A stretch of 64,000 nucleotides of DNA, taken from the NCBI GenBank assembly GCA_963930775.1, contig OZ005689.1, positions 26,782,058 to 26,846,057 of the forward strand, in the 5' to 3' direction. This document shows, piece by piece, positions 20,912 to 32,203 of this stretch. Within the stretch, counting starts at the first letter, position 1, and each line of letters starts with the position of its first letter. Below the pieces are notes generated by a model, which was not told where the DNA came from, made no database searches, and saw only the letters and a list, made by a program, of their open reading frames with translations. A program made the translations under genes and the position numbers. The DNA is from Cliona cf. orientalis (Eukaryota > Porifera > Demospongiae > Clionaida > Clionaidae).

Positions 20912-21170
20912 TTCACTCGATCTTCAACTTAGATTTGTCACCTCGATCATCGAATAAGTTTAACATACGTACATACAACGTCGACGTGCGCGTGCACGTG
21001 TCAGCATCATAATAATTATTATCATGCATATGGGCGCGCGGGGCGCGGAATTAACTATAACCGGCTGGCCACATGTTTGGATGGGCGTGGTTTAACGTTA
21101 CGTTCTATATGAAGCACACTAATACTTTCAGTATCCGGTGTCAACGTTGCTGTCGCTAGCGCTTCGTGTC
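20912..21170. promoter_or_regulatory. Shared promoter region of a divergent gene pair
   Basis: This 259-bp gap separates the BEN gene start (minus, 20911) and the transposase start (plus, 21171). It has CpG-rich words (GACGTGCGCGTGCACGTG, GGGCGCGCGGGGCGCGG) unlike its AT-rich surroundings. No TATA box is obvious. Confidence 0.5.
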
Positions 21171-23650
21171 ATGGAAGAGACACCGAAAAGAATCGGTCCA
21201 CTAAGAACCAGGGGTCCATATCGGCGATATCTCCGTGATGCCTCGGTCCCAATTCCACGATCTACTTTGTGGCATCTTCACAAGGAAGGCCGGTAAGCCT
21301 CATTATAGGCCAGTTTTCATATTATGCATGTCGATCAGTGCATGCCTGCATTATTAATTCAGTAGTGTTCAGAATATGTAGATACACGAGCAAGCCTTTA
21401 AATTAATACTTTCCAGATCAGTCAGCTAGGATGGAAGTGGGTGTGGTATACCCAATGGTTTTGCACCTCTCCCCCTCTCCCTCCCTCCCTCCCTCCCTCC
21501 CTCTCTCTCCCCCCTCCCTCCGTCTCTCCCTCTCACTCCCTCTCCCTCCCCTCCCCCCACTCTCTCGGAGGGGACCTGGTCAATGCATAGAGTTTTAACA
21601 TATATACACTACATCATCACCTTTGCAGACTTATTGTGAATGCTGATTCAGCCTCACTACCACAGGATGATGGACACCGATCATCAGAACTATCAGGCTC
21701 ACTAGAACAGTCCCAACATGACAGATCTTCCCCTTTATCTTCTGAACACTCATCATCGTCACTCTCCCTCAGTGGTTCACCATCTCCTTTATCCCTTGGT
21801 GGCGATGGGCACCCCTCACCACCGTCTCTTGGTGATACACTGTCTCCCCTGTCATTAGGTGGTGATGGACACCCTTCACCATCTGATAATCCCTCTCCCT
21901 TGTCGTTAGGTGGTGATGGTCACCCTTCATCAGTCTCCTAGTCGTACTCCTTCTCCCTTGTCGTTAGGTGGTGATGAACACCCCTCACCATCATCCACTG
22001 GTGATATTCCCCCTCATGGTGATGGACTGCCTTCATTTGAGCAAGTATTTGAAAATAAGGAACTATTTGAACCTTTGTATGATGGAGCAGACATCGCTAT
22101 CTGTGGGGCATATACTGTTATATTATGCAGTTCACTTCATCTAACAACCTTTCTTTTACTGCCATATCTGAGCTAATAAAGCTTTTGCATATCTTATGCC
22201 CTGTACCAAACAAGCTTCCTTCAAGCTTGTACATGCTGAAAAAGTTTTTTAAGCAATTCAACGTTGCTTTCAAACACCAACAGATTTGCACCACATGCTC
22301 AACCCTAATAGAGACTAGTGATTGTAACTGCCCTACGTGTACAGACAACGCTGTCTGTAATCCTGAAGCTGTTGGTGACCTCTTGCACATTCCCATTCAG
22401 AAATCACTCAAAACAGTCATATCTAGTAAGTTACTCTACTTTGTTGTATATGCTGATAAGTAAACCATGCATTTTACACATAGATCACTGGGAGGTCCTT
22501 CAGGAGAGTCCAGCTGCATCATCGTCTGAAGATTCTTTGAGTGACGTTTGGAGTGGTGATTATCTTCGGAGGCTATCTTGTGAGGGTCGTTATTTTTCAA
22601 ACAATGACAATCTTGCCCTTGTTTTCTCCGCTGATGGTGTACCGCTATTTAAGTCCTCTTCCATATCCCTTTGGCCAGTCTACTTAATTATACTCAATCT
22701 GCCCCCAGGTATACGCATGAATTCAGAGAATGTTGTCATGGCAGGGTTATGGTATGGCAAAAAACCACCCATGAAACATTTGCTATCTCCCATCATGGAA
22801 AGCCTTAGTCAGTTAAGCATCCTTGGAATAAGCATCAGCACGTCTCATGGTTTAAGAACCTTTTGCACAAAGCTTGTCATGGGTGTGTTTGATTTGATTG
22901 CCAAACGAGATGTCCTTCATGCTAAGCAGTTCAATGGCAAATATGGTTGTTCCGTTTGCCTTAACCCAGGAACAGTCATTTCAGGAAACACACAAGCTTA
23001 TCTTCCAAGTGATTTTGAAGTGCGTACTCACCGTGCAGTAGTTGCTGCCGCAAAATATAAACGGCTGATTGAAGTGTTTATTTCACAGTCGTTCATAAAA
23101 AATTTTTTCATCAATTGCTATTCAATGTTGATATCAGACAAACACTTCACTTTGTTCACCATACATTAGCTAAGGTTGAGAGTGAGCCAACAATCAACTT
23201 TGTGCAATCCTCTTTCAGGCAAAATATGGTGCAAATCGATTCCCATAGTTACATTTTGGGTCAGTCGAAACTTGTAGAAGCTACAGAATAGCGGAAGAGT
23301 TTGCTTGATACTGATGGACCAATTGAAGTGTTCTCTAGACTTACATGCGGGGGAGTAAGTATACCTCAAAAAATTATGCTAGAGGGATAAGTGGAAAACG
23401 AAAGGACACTGTGTGTGTTTTCAGAACTGATGATAACGACAGCAACTACGGTGAAATCGAAAGTTTCATTAACATGTCCCCACCGCAAGCAATCATTCAA
23501 GTTTTGCGTGTACAAGGACAATCAATTCTACAACAAGCTGGACATCCTTGTAGACCAGCCTTGAACTTATCAAGGAAATTGACATTTTGAAGTCGTTTAT
23601 TGCACGTGTTGTGTGTACTGGACCACTAGCTGCAGTTCCCCTTGAGGTCC
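21171..23650 (+). pseudogene. TNP2-like (CACTA-type) transposase gene A
   Basis: Exon 1 (21171-21292) starts MEETPKRIGPLRTRG and has the YRRYLRDASVPIPRSTLW block. After a CT-rich intron, exon 2 from 21629 has Ser/Pro repeats (GGDGHPSPSDNPSPLSL), then EQVFENKELFEPLYDGA, the KLLHILCPVPNKLP region and a cysteine cluster (CTTCSTLIETSDCNCPTC). The exon from 22484 carries the core: LVFSADGVPLFKSSSISLWP, MAGLWYGKKPPM, GVFDLIAKRDVLHAKQFNGK and YGCSVCLNPG. A C-terminal block lies near 23400-23650. Cut-and-paste transposition is the expected role. Frameshifts near 21930, 22118 and after 23090 break it. Confidence 0.75.
21470..21570 (+). repeat. CT-rich low-complexity tract
   Basis: CCCTCCCTCC/CTCTCTCC repeats fill most of intron 1 of the transposase gene. 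Confidence 0.9.
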
Positions 23651-23740
23651 AAGGCAGTGTTTCTCTGCATAAATGACTTGTTTTATGCTATCAAACTCCC
23701 GAATAATTATGAACATCATTAGTAATAGTGCACAATGTTA

Positions 23741-23995
23741 TAACCCAGCTAAAATGGACTTGCAAGAGCCTGCAAGAGTCATGCACAATACACAAGATCT
23801 TGCAAGACTTGCAATTGCAAGATCTATTATACAAAAATCTTGCACTTTTTTAGGCAAAATCTTGCACACATTCATGCATGATTTGCATTCTTGCACACAT
23901 CTTGCAAGTCTATATACACATGACATATGCATTATAATATAATACTATTATAACTCGCATGTATCTTGCACACATCTTGCAAATAGTTATCTGAC
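23741..23995. repeat. CTTGCAAG-word array, copy 1
   Basis: Starts CCCAGCTAAAATGGACTTGC and holds about a dozen TCTTGCA, TGCAAGA and CTTGCAAG words in both orientations. It lies just beyond the transposase gene A. Dense short words in both orientations resemble subterminal transposase-binding sites of CACTA elements, or a MITE whose right end I cannot place. Confidence 0.55.
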
Positions 23996-24061
23996 AGTAA
24001 TTGGGGTGCATGCATGAGATGCATGGTCGAATGCACCCCAATTACTGTCAGATAACTATTT
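23981..24061. repeat. 31-bp perfect inverted repeat
   Basis: AAATAGTTATCTGACAGTAA and onward (23981-24011) pairs exactly with 24031-24061 around a 19-base loop. A second, 12-bp pair (TGTTGGTAGTTG / CAACTACCAACA) brackets 24062-24165. Confidence 0.88.
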
Positions 24062-24369
24062 TGTTGGTAGTTGATCTCTGTTCATCATTGACCTACTGAC
24101 GCACCCCCTTCCCATAGGCGGCAAATTTCCTATAAAAACTTTGGTTGCTAAGCAACTACCAACAAGTCTCTACATACACATGACATTGTATACCGTATAG
24201 CCAGAAATTTTCGCCTGGAGAAAATTTTCGCCTTTTTCACTCAGGCGCGTCGTGGGCGAAAATTTTTTCAGCAAATTATTTTACCCAGTGAAAAATTTGT
24301 CACACTGGAACTTTTACACGTGGCGGCCAAGCTGTACTAGTAGTGCCTCGATCAGCTGGTATTCAAACC

Positions 24370-24600
24370 CAGGGCCGTAGGAAGCAAAAATGTAGTAGTC
24401 AGGCTCATAATCTATGATGATGAGAGAATTAGATAAAGTAGATAGTACAAGGAGTTTGGTGGAAGACAAGAGTTGTACAAATAGTCATGATTGGATGGGA
24501 AAAACTACTGCGCATGCGCGCAAGGAAGTTATGACGATCTTTACCTAAAAATCGATCAAAAAGTGGCCAGGCCATGGCCTGACCGGCTCCTACGGCCTTG
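24370..24600. mobile_element. 231-bp hAT-like MITE inside the pogo-like element
   Basis: The left end CAGGGCCGTAGGA matches the reverse complement of the right end, TCCTACGGCCTTG. CAAACC flanks both sides (24364-24369 and 24601-24606). CAGGG..CGTA starts are typical of animal hAT MITEs, although 8 bp is the usual hAT duplication. Confidence 0.7.
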
Positions 24601-24632
24601 CAAACCTCATCTTTTTCGATCTGCAGTCTAGC

Positions 24633-26170
24633 TTGATGTTGCTACTATCGTACTTCCACGTTGCTCCTCGGGTTTTGCCCGATCCTTCCGGACCCCTATC
24701 GGCGGAGCTGTCCCCTTCCGCCATCACAGAGGCCAATGCTGTTGTGAACGGCGTGCAGCAAGCGAAGACTAAGGGAAATAAGAAGCGAGGGACGTACATC
24801 AAGTACGATGAGAAAATGAAGATTAAGATGGTGAAATATTCGAGCGAAAATGGGATCCACGCGGCGGCGAGGCACTTCTTCCTCGAGCTAGGAATATCAA
24901 CCCAAGCACTATTCGTGGATTCAAGAAAGCGCACCTTCAGGAGCTGAATCGGAAACGAAGAGCCGAGGAAGATGATCTCACTGTCACCAGCCTGCCTACC
25001 AAGAAGCGCGGTCGCCCTCTACTATTAGGGGAGGAATTGGAGCAGAAGGTACAGCTGTATCTGAGAGCGATTTGGGAGTCAGGCGGAGCGGTGAACACGG
25101 CCATTGTTTTAGGTGCTGCTAGGGGTATCATATTGAAACTAAACAGGACTATGCTAGTCGAAAATGGTGGACATGTCGACCTAACCCTAACCAAAGCTTG
25201 GGCCAAAGGTTTGCTGGGACGGATGGATGGGGTACGTGAAGAGAAGGGGAACAACAAGCAAGAGCAAAAATCTTGTTGAGAACTTTGAAGAGCTGAAGGC
25301 ATCATTTTTGGAGCAGGTGTCGACAACAGTGATCATGGATGAGATACCACCCGAGCTAATTCTGAACTGGGATCAAACTGGTCTCAACCTCGTTCTCTCA
25401 TCATCTTGGACCATAGAGCAGAGAGGAGCCAGACGTGTTGAAATCACAGGCTTGAATGACAAACGTATGATCACTGTCGTATTCTGTGGTACACTCTGTG
25501 ATTTCGTACCCTTGCAGCTTGTTTATCGAGGGAAGACCGAGAGATGCCATCCAAAGCACAATTTCCCCGAAGATTGGCATATCATACATTCACCTAACCA
25601 TTGGTCCACAGAGGAGACGATGAAGGATTACCTCAATCATGTTCTGTTCCCCTACATTGACAAAATAAGAGCCAGCTATGCCCTAGGTGACGTGACGACT
25701 ATCCTGCCTTAGCAATTTTTGACAATTTCAAAGGCCAGATCACCGAAGATATCCTACACCTACTCGAGGATCACAATGTCCATTCAGTCAGGCTTCCAGC
25801 AAATCGCACCGATCGCTTACAACCGATGGACATAAGCGTCAACAAGGCAGCCAAAGACTTTATTCGGCAAAAGTTCAATGAGTGGTACTCGGAGAAGGTA
25901 GCTGAACAGCTTGAGATAACACTGATGTGGAGCAGCAGCTGATAGAACCACTGAACCTCACAGGTGTGGTATTGAAAACTGTTGGAGCGAAATGGCTGGT
26001 CCAAATGCATGAGTACCTTCAGGACAACCCAGGACTCGTCAATGGTTTTCGGAAGGCAGGTATTCAAGAAGCTGTCGACTCCACCAACGAAACCGTGACA
26101 GCTAACGACTCCCTCGAAATGGTGACAGCTATCAACTCCACTGACACTGTGATCAGCTCATCCGACGAAG
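24633..26170 (+). pseudogene. Pogo/Tigger-like transposase (DDE_1), frameshifted
   Basis: N-terminal part: YDEKMKIKMVKYSSENGIHA, a helix-turn-helix-like region, then KKRGRPLLLGEELEQKVQLY (24990-25060). The catalytic core 25290-25720 has LNWDQTG, ITGLNDKRMITVVF and VYRGKTERCHPK; the second acidic site is IFDNFKGQ near 25720, and RTDRLQPMDISVNK near 25810 gives the third, a D-D-D set. Shifts near 24895, 24950, 25225, 25712 and 25915 break it. The homologous fragment at 31229-32071 (minus) has the same N-terminal half. Confidence 0.82.
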
Positions 26171-26352
26171 TGATCGAGATCAACTCCTGATGACAAAAGT
26201 ATTCTGACTAAACTCACTAGCTACATTATTATACCTCATTTCACTGATTCATCTCATCACATGCACAAACTACATTTTAATATCATTATTGTACAGCATT
26301 TTTTACCCCAGTCTTGAATGATATGGTAATAATGAAGCACAAAATGAACACA

Positions 26353-26703
26353 CTAAGTAAAAGTACGTTTTAATTTTTTCAACTTGTTTAGCTCCTTAGA
26401 TGATCCCTTTAGAAGCAATACACATGGTATCTCTAGTCCTTGTGGTAAGTCACTGGAGTGTCGCCTTCTGCCTGTCACGCGGCATACAATGACACCACCT
26501 CTCATAAACAGTGTGTACAAACGTGAAAATTTGCTGGGAAGATGGCCAACCACTAAATCGTTCTTCATCACAGCCACAGCGTACTGGTCATGGGCATTGC
26601 TTCGCTCAGGCCGACATACAAGGTCTTCATCAACAGCAGCCTCCCAAATATCTTGGTAAACATGGCAGCCACGAATGCAACACTCGATTTCTTGTGTTTC
26701 CAT
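26353..26703 (-). CDS. HIRAN-domain protein carried by the pogo-like element
   Basis: This 116-codon ORF is intact from the ATG at 26703. It has the HIRAN pattern: CRPERSNAHDQYAVAVM, VVGHLPSKFSRL, GGVIVCRVTGRRR and LEIPCVLLLKG. HIRAN domains, known from HLTF and Rad5, bind the 3' end of single-stranded DNA; here there is no helicase attached. The ORF starts about 230 bp inside the right terminus and runs toward the transposase tail, convergent with it. It is unbroken although the transposase has at least five frameshifts. The small size could mean a single-domain protein or one exon of a larger gene. Confidence 0.8.
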   Translation of the reverse strand: METQEIECCIRGCHVYQDIWEAAVDEDLVCRPERSNAHDQYAVAVMKNDLVVGHLPSKFSRLYTLFMRGGVIVCRVTGRRRHSSDLPQGLEIPCVLLLKGSSKELNKLKKLKRTFT

Positions 26704-26930
26704 TGCTTTTCCACACCTCCAGAGATAGATTATGCTGAGGATCGCGCGCGTGCGAATACGGTACCAGATACTCGGGCGTGGCGTACCGCGTGTTCATTCG
26801 AGAGCTCCACCCACTACTTCCTGGTGAGCAACTCACTCTGTGGGCGAAATTAAATTCGGCGAAATTTTTGTGCCAATACAAAGCAGCATTGAGCGAAATT
26901 TTTATCCAGCAAAAATTTTGTGCTATACGG

Positions 26931-28249
26931 TATTATATAATATATCACATAGTATACAAGTATGTATAATGTCACAACAATGTAACTATGCACTACAATA
27001 ATGATATTATGCATGGGCTGACTATAATTATTTGGATCAGCATGACTGTTACAGTATTCAATAATTATTAGAAATGGATAAAATTTTATGTCATGATGTT
27101 TTAATATATGAACCCATTCAAGTCAGTATCTCAACTCAGATAGTCAGGGTTGCTCCTCAATGTTGTTAAAGCTTGAAACTCCATATTGATTGATTGATTG
27201 ATTGATTATTGATTTGGCCCCTGAAAGGGAGTGGCAAGCCACACAGACACACACACAGAATAACATAAAAAACAATGAACTGGCTACGCACAAATCAGGG
27301 AGAAAAATGGTTTGGATATCATTCAAAAGAGAACAGTGGAAAGGTTCTGCGGTAGAAACTCCCTAGCACAAGGCTAGACAGACAAGGCACTTAAATGTAT
27401 GCGCATGCGCAGACAAACGGATCTGTAGGCCACACCCCTCACTGCAGGTGGAGCCAAGAGACTTAGCTCCACTCCAGCATGGATACTATAGTACCGGTAT
27501 GACAGCGAACAGTGAACTCGCCTCTTCAGTCTTGCTTTGCAAGAAGCATAGATATGCGAGAAGTCGGAGACTTTGGTGGGCCCAGCTTGCGAGTACAACG
27601 ATGACGTTCTCACTCCACTCAAACCGGCGTCGATGCTGGCGCCGGCGCAAGATCAAGAGATTAGGGTTCTAGGCTATAGCTAGCTAGCTATACTGCAGCC
27701 TAGGCCGAGGGCCGGCCGGCCTCATGCAAGGCTGTACTCGTAAGTACTCGAGTACTCGAGTACTCGAACTCGCGATCGATGGCCGGCCGGCCGGCCGGCC
27801 GCGCCGAGCGCGCGGCGCTTCGCGCCTCGTGCATCTCCGGCTCCATGGTTACCATGTTTTTTGCACACGGCCCTACCGTTCTGACCAATCGGGTGCGTTA
27901 TGACACAAAACGACACTTTCTGAAACTATTTTTCGTTGTATATAGTATAATTATTATAATATATTACAATGTCATGTATACATATATATATATAACTCAA
28001 TATAAATTAATATTATACTATCATGCATGCATACAGTGCATGCTATATTAAATGAAATGTTAGCACACTAAGTTTCTTAACGTATAATTATTTCCAGGAC
28101 ATCCATTAATGAACTTATACAATAATTCATAATAACAAGCATAAACAGTATACGGGAAATATCTTTCAAAAAGTTATTCACATTCAATATAGTTGACTAG
28201 GGGTGTTAAGACATTCTGGTCATTATATGTAGGATTGAAACATTTAAGG
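26931..28249. other. Spacer with simple repeats
   Basis: It contains a (TGAT)n run at 27185-27210, CACACAGACACACACA at 27240, (CTCGAGTA)n near 27745 and a (GGCC)n palindromic run at 27780-27805. ORFs here are short, overlapping and unrecognised. No gene is supported. Confidence 0.5.
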
Positions 28250-29051
28250 TATGTATAAAAATAAACCTTTTTGCTCCTTCATAAGTAATATAGTCTTCAA
28301 AGAGTACTGCATGATTATCATCAGATATGATGCCACTAAAATTATGTGGTGGACCAGCTTGCTTTATGACACATTGCTGCACTAGGGCCAGGTTATAAGA
28401 GTTTGTAACCGAAATGAACGTTTCGACAATGCCATAGCAGGATGAATGATCAAGTGGATCTTCAAAGGCAACTGTATACGAGTTTCGCTTCTTTACTCGA
28501 GTGTATCTTCAACTATAAAAGGTTATCCCCAGGGCAGAAGCCTTGTCATAACTCCGTACAAGTGGGGTCTCAAGACTGAACGAGCCATCACATGAAAGCA
28601 AAAAATTTACTTGTTGCATTTCCTCATCATCCAGGTGGTACATCCTACCCCTTCCAATCATAGTGGTAGATGGCCTATTCCTTGCACTAGTACTGAAACA
28701 TAATGCATTGTGTATGCATATTATATTAGATGACACTAAATGTGACAGCAGATATAGTGCCATAGTATAGAATACCTTTTCATAAAGGACATGGTCACAG
28801 CAGATGATTTGCATAATTTCTCCCTTTCTGTACGCAATGTTTGACCAACCAAGTGAGTTAAGACAATGTAGAATGTAGAAGGACAGGGGATAATTATCGA
28901 GTTGCTAGCGACATTATTCAGTCTGTCCCAGACCCATCCCTGCATGCAAGGAAAAGGGTCAAGAAACATACTTCAAATGAGTTTTGGTACGACACAAAAT
29001 TTAGTTGTTATTTCCGGATTGCCAGTCTTCATATGTGATAGTGAACAAGTA

Positions 29052-29569
29052 CCGTATACTCCCGAAAATAAGCCCCCTCCCCTCTTTGACCTTCAAGTTC
29101 TTGCACAGGTATGTTTGCCTCGATTATAAGCCCCCCTCCCACCAAGTAGAGTGCACATATACACGCGTGCGAGCATGTACGTACGTACGTAACCCCGCCC
29201 TTCAATTGACGACGAGTACAAAGACAGAGGATGGTGGTGGCTTTTAGAAAAGCCTGTTTTGAAGTCATTCTGTTATGATGGCACTTCTAGCTTGGCGAAG
29301 ACACTTATGAGCCGATCAAGATGCTTTTACTTTCCTCTAAAGACATATACACACGGTACTGCCGTCTACTTGACAGGCCATCTTGCTGCCGCTCTTTTGG
29401 AGAAAATAACAGCCAACTCGGGATATTTCCTGCAGTACGTGACCAACGATGGTGGCTAAGGGGGAGCTTATATTTGAGGGAAAGTGCATATTCGAAAATC
29501 AGCCCCCTCCCCAGTCTAGGTCATGTCTACTGCTGAAATAGGGGGGAGCTTATTTTCAGGAGGATACGG
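29052..29569. mobile_element. MITE with CCGTAT termini (518 bp)
   Basis: Ends CCGTATACTCCCGAAAATAA and, reverse complemented, CCGTATCCTCCTGAAAATAA, both continuing AGC(C/T)CCC. TA flanks at 29050-29051 and 29570-29571. No coding. Confidence 0.82.
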
Positions 29570-29574
29570 TAGTA

Positions 29575-29948
29575 CCGTAGAATCCCGCGATTACGCCCCC
29601 CCCCTTTGTGCATGCTAGGATTGGGCAAAAGTGGGAAAGGGGGCTTATACACGGGATCCTTACATTTCCGTGTGACGACCATTACCGACCGTCGAATGCC
29701 ACGTGGGCGCGCGATCTCTGTACTTTCTCTGGCTGTTTGGTAGGCAAAACTCGAGAAAAACGACAAAGTAAGGCATAATATGACTAGTTTGCTAGTTGTA
29801 GCTACTGTTTTTGTTGATTTATGGGCTCCATTTTACAGTCAGGGAGGGGGGGCTTATACGCGAGACAAAACTACCTATGCAGGAATTTGAGCTAAAAATG
29901 GAGGGGGGGCTTATGCGCAAGGGGGGGCGTAATCGTGGAATTCAACGG
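29575..29948. mobile_element. MITE with CCGTAG/CCGTTG termini, abutting the previous one
   Basis: Left end TA/CCGTAGAATCCCGCGATTAC; right end, reverse complemented, CCGTTGAATTCCACGATTAC. It begins 5 bp after the preceding MITE. The right flank lacks a clear TA. Confidence 0.65.
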
Positions 29949-30791
29949 GATCAACAAGCACAGTACACACGAGCCATATATATATATACATGGAGTATAC
30001 GTTTCACTATGCCACTACGCAACGTCACACAACATTTTGTGTCACTACGATAGAGTCAAAGCACACCACACCCTAATCCTGTATTTACAGTGGATACATA
30101 CATGTGCATACCTGCTTGTCTATCCCATGTGTTGCATGTGAGTGGCGAAGAAAGTTTTGCATCTGTCCTTCAAAACCAAAGGCGGAGTGTGTCCACATAG
30201 GTCCAAAACATCAGACAGAATACGTCAGATGTATCAGCTGATGAACATTAATACCAGTTCTTTAGCCCTACAAAGATCGTTAATGGGACAATCAAATATG
30301 CCTACATACAGGGTAAGCACTTGACTATAATAATATTATGTATCATCATATATAGTGTATCATGTTGGTCTCAACCCCATACACATAGTACTTAATGCAA
30401 ATGAAGACATGCATACACAGTGTAAATGACGTGTACAGTTGCACATTTTACGACATGCACGTAATCCAATAATACACACTGTACTCCAATATGTGTATGT
30501 ATGTACGAACCATAGCATTGTTCCTGCCGTTTATAAAACTTCTTTAGTAGTCTTTCTGCTATCACCAGCTTAGCAAGGAGAATGTGGTCACATAACAGGA
30601 TCCGTATAGCCTTCACAAGTAGCATGAAGAGCAAGTAATACTCATCAGGGAGTATTCCATACAGTGTAGCTGGTGCATAGTAAACCAAGAATGCTTTCCA
30701 CTCACTAGCTGTAAAGTGATGTTTAGAGTTTACACCCATGCATACTTCAACCTATACAGCGGGCAATATTCAAGGGTGAAAACTTTCGCAC

Positions 30792-30990
30792 ATCACAGGG
30801 GCGTAACTAGCCTTTTTGGAGACAGGAGGCACCACTGTAGTTTAACTGTAGCCGAAGGCCACAGCAAGCTAGGGGGGTCTGGGGGCATGGCCCCCCCCCC
30901 CCCCCCCCCCCCCCCCCAGAAAAATTTTTAATTTTAGACCCTCTGAGAAAGATTCTGATGCACTTCCTGGCACATTAATTTTAGTTTCAA
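30792..30990. mobile_element. hAT-like MITE fragment
   Basis: Starts CAGGGGCGTAACTAGCC and includes GGGGGTCTGGGGGCATG, a long C run and TTTTAGACC. These match the 49095-49526 element. The second terminus is not found. The C run spans about 30888-30917. Confidence 0.55.
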
Positions 30991-31228
30991 TACTTTAAAA
31001 TTTGCCACGTCCAAGTACAATTATTTACCATTCTTGTGCAACTTCCGAAAATAGCTGGTGATAGGGCGACTCCCACTCTTTGCTGCCATCACAACTTAGA
31101 ATCTAGGCCAAACAGCTGTCAACTTGTCACACACGTACACTGGCTCCTTTCAGCACGTGTTAACGCATAAATACTGTAAGGATCACGGTACGGTAAGGAT
31201 CGCAATAATTATAGGTAATGATCGTCAC

Positions 31229-32071
31229 TTACAGCTTACTCAATGATGTTGTGGCCTTCCTTTGCACGAAATTCATTCTCTTTAACAAAGAATGTGCCCA
31301 ATGTCTGTTTAATTGTATTGGGCCACCATTCTCAGCCAGCATTGATTGGTTGCACTTGCGCAAGATTCCTCGTGCAGCTGCCATAGCTATCCTGGCAGAT
31401 ATGGCTCCACCTCCTTCCCTTACTTTTCTTAGATACAGCTGCACTTTCATATCCAGGTCTTCTCCAAGTAAAACCTTCCTGCCTCTCTTCTTGGCAGGAA
31501 GATCTGAGATTTCCTGATCGCTTTCATCATCACAGCGCCTTCTCTTGCGTAGCTCTTCCTCGTACACCTTCTTCATCGATTTAGCAGTACTGCGACTCAC
31601 AGATTTCTTCAGCTTATGAGAAAAATGTCGCGATGCTGCTGTCGCTCCATGTTGAGAGGCATACTTTCCAATCTGTGAACGCTCGGATGAAGTGTATGTC
31701 TGGTAATGTCCACGTTTTCCACCAGCTACGCTGCGAGTAGCTTCCTCGACTTCTTTGTTCATTTCTGCGATAACATCTGGAGAAATCGTAGTTGAAAGTG
31801 ACCCTTTTGGATCGGGAAGACCATTGGCAGATTTGAAGTAACGCAACAAAGCCATTTCAACCGACAAATTCCACGGTAGCTGCGAAAAGATCAACACCTC
31901 CTTTCATACAGCACCGTATACACGCAGTAAGTGCATCTGCTCCAATTATTCATCACAGAAAAATTTCCACCAGCTGTAATTATTCAGACTGAAGATTTTT
32001 CGCACGTTTAATTTTCGCCGCTTAAGCAACCGGCGAAAATTATTTAACGGCAAAAATTTCCCGATCTACGG
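31229..32071 (-). mobile_element. Truncated pogo-like transposon (N-terminal half)
   Basis: The outer end at 32071 reads, on the minus strand, TA/CCGTAGATCGGGAAATTTTT. ORF 31897-31229 encodes a 222-residue transposase start with the basic motif GGKRGHYQTYTSSER, SQIGKYASQHGATAASRHFS, KKRGRKVLLGEDLDMKVQLY and NGGPIQLNRHWAHSLLKRM. It is uninterrupted but lacks the catalytic domain. It sits in an intron of transposase gene B, after LPPILR. The left limit is uncertain. Confidence 0.75.
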
Positions 32072-32203
32072 TATTCTGGTGCCATTGTAAGGATTAATAC
32101 ACACACTTTATCACCTTAAAATCGGTGGTAGTTCAATGATGTGTAGCTGAATCGGCCAAATCTGCATATTTGATGACTTGAACTTCGGTGCACCATCATA
32201 ATT

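Larger units (their letters stand above)
24193..26930 (+). mobile_element. Pogo-like DNA transposon with an antisense HIRAN gene
   Basis: The ends read TA/CCGTATAGCCAGAAATTTTC and, on the other strand, TA/CCGTATAGCACAAAATTTTT, with TA at 24191-24192 and 26931-26932. Inside are a pogo/Tigger-type transposase (+, broken), a 231-bp hAT-like insertion, and an intact minus-strand HIRAN ORF near the right end. TA duplication is the rule for the Tc1/mariner/pogo superfamily. Confidence 0.85.

Noticed and set aside
27779-28051. ORF through GGCC-rich palindromic tract
   Set aside because: Composition comes from simple repeats (GGCCGGCC) followed by AT-rich sequence; no protein family is visible.
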